Shown here piece after piece: positions 60,416 through 64,000 of a stretch of 64,000 nucleotides of DNA. Source of the DNA: Abyssibacter profundi (GTDB lineage: Bacteria; Pseudomonadota; Gammaproteobacteria; Nevskiales; OUC007); NCBI RefSeq assembly GCF_003151135.1, contig NZ_QEQK01000009.1, positions 1 to 64,000 on the forward strand, read 5' to 3'. Position numbers and translations under genes: made by a program. Numbering within the stretch: position 1 is the stretch's first letter; each line of letters starts with the position of its first letter. The notes under the pieces were generated by a model. The model saw nothing but the letters and a program-made list of their open reading frames with translations. It made no database searches and was not told where the DNA came from.

Positions 60416-62356
60416 TCAGGCCGCGCTGGCCAGTGGCTCCCGAGCCGCCTGGTTGCTGTCTGACGATGACTCCAGCGAATGGTGACGCAGCAGCCGCCCC
60501 ATGCGCTCCACACCCAGCCGCGGGCCATGCTGATCGACCGACCAGGCCACCTTGCCAGCGATTAAGGTCAGCCGGACCACCCCATCCGAACGGTTGACCA
60601 TCTGGTCGTTCTGGAATGCCTCGCGATGGATGCGATGCGTGTTGGCGTCCGAGTCATAACGCCGCAAGGCCTCCGGGTCGACCAGAATGACATCGGCCTG
60701 TTCCCCGACATCGATCCGACCGGCCCGCACACCGAAGAAATCGGCCGGATCGCGCGTCAGCCGCTTCACATGCCAGGCCACACGATCCAGCCCATCGGCC
60801 TGCGCAATTTGCAGCCCGCGCAGATTGGCGTCGTAAAAGGCCATGTTGGTCAGATGCGCGCCGGAGTCATTAAAGCCGGGCAGCACATTGGGGTTGAACA
60901 GCAAGGACTTGACCACCTCCGGATCCCGGTTGGCGGAAATCACGTACCAACGCAAGTCCAGGTCATATTGGCGGAACAGGTGCAGCACGAAGGCCGCATC
61001 GTCTTCGATGGGTTTGGGAAAGCCATCGAACACCGCCTCTTCGGCCGAGGAGCGTGCGCCCTGCCCGGTCGCCTGCCAGCGCTGCAGCCGCGCAAACACG
61101 GCTTGGAAGGTCTCGTCCTTCCATAAGGCGTCGACATCACCCGGCACCTGGACAAAGACCATGTCTTCCAGACGCCGGCTGAAAGCCATGCGCTCACGCC
61201 CCAGCAGGCGCGCCAGATTCGCCAGGTTGAACCCCGACTTGCCGTGGCGCCACATCTTGCGGAATCGCTGCTGATACGCCGGATCGTCCAACAAGGCCAT
61301 GCGCGCGGCCTCATCGTCTAGATCCGGCTCGTTCAGCTCGCGTAGCTCGTCGATCTCCTCGGCAAGTGGGTTGATCGGGCCATCCCAATACACCTTGAAC
61401 GGGGCCGCCAGCGCCTGGAAGCGGAAATGCCCCCCGATCAGGCGGGAGTTCAGCAAACGGCTCAGCAGCTTGCCCAGCTTGGCAATGCCCCGATTCGTTG
61501 CGATATCCAGGGCTGCGACCGCGGTAATCTTCAGCGGCTTGCCGAAGATGCGCCCGCTGGTAAGCAGGAAGTTGCGCAACACCTGCGGCGGGCTGTCCTT
61601 GGGCGGCGTGGCCTGCCACACCCGATCGTGACGACGCACGACGCCGGTGAGCCTGCGCAGTTCCTTGAATGACCCCCACTGGCTGGGAATCTTGGTCCGC
61701 CGATGCGGGTCGTTGGCCAGATAGTGAAACGGCAGCGCATCGGTAGAGAAGCCCGCATACCCCTCCTGCATCGCCAGCTCGACCAGCGCCTCCATGCGCT
61801 TGAGTTCCTCATTCGTGGGATAGCGTGTCACCGACTCCCGCAGCCCCATGACCTCGGCCCGTAACATCGAATGCGGAAGCAGCGGCACCACGTTGGGCCC
61901 CAGCGGCAAGGCATCGAAATGCGCGAGGTAACCGGCGGAGTCGCTCCACTGGACCTGGTCCACGACCTTGGCCAGCACCGGCTTGGGAATGTTCTCGACG
62001 CGGGCGAAGCAGTCGACAATGGGGTCCTCACCGTTGCGCCGCTGGGCCCCGTAGGCCAACCCCAGCGAGCAATTACCAAAGACCACCGTGGTCGTACCGT
62101 GGCGGACGGCCTCCGGCAGGCCAGGCGCGAGTTCCACCTCGAGATCAAAATGCGTGTGGATATCCAGCAGTCCGGGCATCAGCCACTGGCCATCTGCCTC
62201 GACCACCTCGCGCGCCTGCTCGGCGGGCAGCGAAGGGCCGCGTGCAGCGATGCGACCGCCCGCGATCGCCAGGTCCTCACGGAGCGGCGGCTGGCCAGTG
62301 CCGTCAAAAATCAGTGCATTGCGAATGAGGGTATCCCAGCTCACCGTCTCGCTCAT
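60416..62356 (-). CDS. N-acyl-D-amino-acid deacylase-type amidohydrolase
   Basis: A 646-residue amidohydrolase. The metal motif HTHFDLE (in LLDIHTHFDLEVE, about 67) and GNCSLGLAYG (about 94) match D-aminoacylase-type enzymes. FNDSGAHLTNMAFYD (about 492) is the C-terminal metal site. LTRDPADFFGVRAGRIDVGE (about 532) is typical of the family. Longer than typical D-aminoacylases (about 480), with an insert around 250-440. Substrate is unknown. Confidence 0.82.
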   Translation of the reverse strand: MSETVSWDTLIRNALIFDGTGQPPLREDLAIAGGRIAARGPSLPAEQAREVVEADGQWLMPGLLDIHTHFDLEVELAPGLPEAVRHGTTTVVFGNCSLGLAYGAQRRNGEDPIVDCFARVENIPKPVLAKVVDQVQWSDSAGYLAHFDALPLGPNVVPLLPHSMLRAEVMGLRESVTRYPTNEELKRMEALVELAMQEGYAGFSTDALPFHYLANDPHRRTKIPSQWGSFKELRRLTGVVRRHDRVWQATPPKDSPPQVLRNFLLTSGRIFGKPLKITAVAALDIATNRGIAKLGKLLSRLLNSRLIGGHFRFQALAAPFKVYWDGPINPLAEEIDELRELNEPDLDDEAARMALLDDPAYQQRFRKMWRHGKSGFNLANLARLLGRERMAFSRRLEDMVFVQVPGDVDALWKDETFQAVFARLQRWQATGQGARSSAEEAVFDGFPKPIEDDAAFVLHLFRQYDLDLRWYVISANRDPEVVKSLLFNPNVLPGFNDSGAHLTNMAFYDANLRGLQIAQADGLDRVAWHVKRLTRDPADFFGVRAGRIDVGEQADVILVDPEALRRYDSDANTHRIHREAFQNDQMVNRSDGVVRLTLIAGKVAWSVDQHGPRLGVERMGRLLRHHSLESSSDSNQAAREPLASAA

Positions 62357-62460
62357 CGGGGTCTCCTTGCCGTGGTGTCATGCGGTGTAGCGAACACTTT
62401 AACGACGCCGACGCGCCTTCGCTGTCGTAGATTCGCCCCAGCGCGTCGCCGAACCACCGT

Positions 62461-64000
62461 TCAGCTGGCGTACATGGCCTCGATTTGCAGCGCGTACTTT
62501 TCCGCGATGATCCGACGCTTTTTCTTCATTGTCGGCGTCAGCTCCCCCCCCTCCACCGAAAAGTCCTCGTCCAGCAAGGTGAACTTCTTGATCGTCTGCA
62601 CACGGGCAAAGTCCGCGTTGGCCAGCTCCACCTGCGACTCGAACCAACGCACGAACACCGGACAATTGGCGGCCTCCTGCGGATGGCGCGCCGGGCTGCC
62701 GGCCGCCTGGACGGCGCCGGGCAGGGTTTCGGGATTCAATGTGAACAAGGCGGTAATGTACTTGCGGCGGTCGCCGATGACGGCCACCTGACTCACGCCG
62801 GGGATCGAAGACAGACGCCCTTCCAGCATTTGCGGACTGATGTTCTCGCCACCGGCGGTGATGATCAGCTCTTTTTTGCGGTCGGTGATGTAGACGAATC
62901 CGTCGTCATCCATGCGACCTACATCGCCGGTGTGTAGCCAACCGTCGGCATCCAGGGTCTCGGCCGTGGCCTCCGGGTTCTTGTAGTAGCCGGGCGAGAC
63001 ATGAGGGCCGCGCAGCAGAATTTCGCCATCGTCGGCAATGGAGACCTCGGTGCCCGGCAAGGCCCGGCCGATCGAGCCCTTCCGGTTGCCCCCCGGCATG
63101 GACAAGGTGCCCCCACCTGTCGATTCCGACTGGCCGTAGACCTCCAGAATGGTGATCCCCAGCGATGCGAAGAAATCCACGGTCCCCTGCGAGATGGGGG
63201 CAGCCCCCGTCATCGCATAAAAGCAACGATCCAGCCCCAGCGCCGCTCGCAGCTTAGAGAAGATCAACTTGTCGGCCACCGGGTAGAGCAAGGGACGCCG
63301 GCGACCGGCCTGATCCGCCTCGGCTGACCGCGCCCCGACGCCACGCGCCCAGCTCAACAAGTGCTTCTTCAGCCCCGTCGCCTCGGCCATGCCGGCCTCC
63401 AGCTTCGCCTGAATTTTCTCCCAGACGCGCGGCACCGCCACGAAGAAATGGGGCCGGACCTCCTTAAGGTTGTCACCCAGTGCCTCCAGCGATTCGGCGA
63501 ACCAGACCGTCTGCCCGGCTGCCAACGAAACATGCAGGGTGATGTTCTGCTCGGCGATGTGGCAAAGCGGCAGGTAGCTGATGACTTCATGGCCACGCTG
63601 GATGCCCACGGTTTCGCGTGCGGTCTCGCCGGTGAAGGTCAGATTGGTGTGCGACATCATCACACCCTTGGGATTGCCGGTGGTACCCGAGGTGTAGATC
63701 AGCGTCGCCAGATCATCCGGCTTCAAGGCATCGATGCGTGACTGCAGCGCGTCCTCGGTCACCTGTTCGGCGTAGGTTTGCAAAGCGCCCCAGGTGAGCA
63801 CGTCCGGCGCGTCGGACTCGCCGTCGACCAGAATGATGGTTTTGAGCTTGGGCAACTGGTCGCGAACGGCCAATACCTTGGCCAGCTGCTCCTCCGAATC
63901 GACGAGCACCATCGAGGCATCGCAATGGTCGATCACAAAGGCGCACTGCTCCGGGCTGGAGGTGACGTACAAACCCGCAGGGACTCCGCCCGCCGCGATT
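62461..64000 (-). CDS. AMP-forming long-chain acyl-CoA synthetase, N-terminus beyond window
   Basis: The gene continues past base 64000; bases 63973-64000 read on in the same frame as AAGGVPAG, which precedes YVTSSPEQCAF as in FadD-like enzymes. The visible 513 residues carry the P-loop LIYTSGTTGNPKGVMM, YGQSESTGGGTLS, the hinge DGWLHTGDVGRMDDDGFVYITDRKKE and the terminal Lys region. It activates fatty acids as acyl-AMP then acyl-CoA. The protein has an insert resembling eukaryotic-type (FAA1) ACSLs with a region around RGVGARSAEADQ. Confidence 0.9.
   Translation of the reverse strand, partial: IAAGGVPAGLYVTSSPEQCAFVIDHCDASMVLVDSEEQLAKVLAVRDQLPKLKTIILVDGESDAPDVLTWGALQTYAEQVTEDALQSRIDALKPDDLATLIYTSGTTGNPKGVMMSHTNLTFTGETARETVGIQRGHEVISYLPLCHIAEQNITLHVSLAAGQTVWFAESLEALGDNLKEVRPHFFVAVPRVWEKIQAKLEAGMAEATGLKKHLLSWARGVGARSAEADQAGRRRPLLYPVADKLIFSKLRAALGLDRCFYAMTGAAPISQGTVDFFASLGITILEVYGQSESTGGGTLSMPGGNRKGSIGRALPGTEVSIADDGEILLRGPHVSPGYYKNPEATAETLDADGWLHTGDVGRMDDDGFVYITDRKKELIITAGGENISPQMLEGRLSSIPGVSQVAVIGDRRKYITALFTLNPETLPGAVQAAGSPARHPQEAANCPVFVRWFESQVELANADFARVQTIKKFTLLDEDFSVEGGELTPTMKKKRRIIAEKYALQIEAMYAS

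Overview
The window looks like a chromosomal segment of a high-GC gammaproteobacterium; I cannot fix the order. Most of it is dense housekeeping sequence in gene orders typical of this class: guaB-guaA beside tadA, ndk-rlmN-pilW-rodZ-ispG-hisS-yfgM-bamB-der, trmJ/suhB with cysE-iscR-iscS, yajC-secD-secF, accB-accC-prmA-fis-purH. Many neighbouring genes overlap by 1 to 4 bases, which points to translational coupling.

Region by region. 1-8050: a palindromic non-coding element, an FAD amine oxidase, then a small module of unknown function (a secreted protein with five 21-residue DITGTG repeats, a divergent DUF6502-like protein and a DUF4382-like lipoprotein that carries the same DITGTGF peptide just after its lipidated cysteine). 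A run of small metabolic genes follows: dienelactone hydrolase, gamma-glutamylcyclotransferase-like, GNAT, carbonic anhydrase, FMN reductase and tadA. 8070-26320: an 18.2-kb genomic island inserted at the 3' end of guaA, bounded by a 13-bp direct repeat, lower in GC than its surroundings and devoted to copper handling. It holds a copR/copS two-component system, the CopA multicopper oxidase and CopB, a cytochrome c, a block of small metal-associated membrane and periplasmic proteins, a Cu(I) P-type ATPase, a chaperone and a MerR-type regulator with a textbook 19-bp-spacer promoter. No integrase remains; the end where one would be expected holds an IS3-family element split by an IS21-family element. 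26306-32378: guaBA, xseA, an unknown lipoprotein and an acidic EF-hand protein. 32839-48144: the large minus-strand housekeeping block and an atypical isc locus (iscR, two cysteine desulfurases, an IscU-like protein without its cluster ligands, iscA; no hscBA or fdx). 48178-64000: a predicted barrel protein, an acyl-CoA dehydrogenase, secDF-yajC, cutA, a stand-alone DsbD-alpha-like domain with a TlpA-like thioredoxin, aroQ, accBC, prmA, fis, purH, a D-aminoacylase-type amidohydrolase and the 3' part of an AMP-forming acyl-CoA synthetase cut by the window end.

How the parts work together. The island is a self-contained copper defence: CopRS senses periplasmic copper and should activate the divergent copAB set through a dyad at 10532-10547, while the MerR regulator controls cytoplasmic efflux (chaperone plus P-type ATPase). 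Its insertion separated tadA from guaBA; before insertion the two genes were 18 bases apart. The observations most worth following are the DITGTG module, the IscU-like protein lacking the canonical ligands, the paired HMA-like proteins of the island with a shared Cys/His tail, the 93-bp duplication flanking the IS21 element, and the transcriptional fate of tadA.
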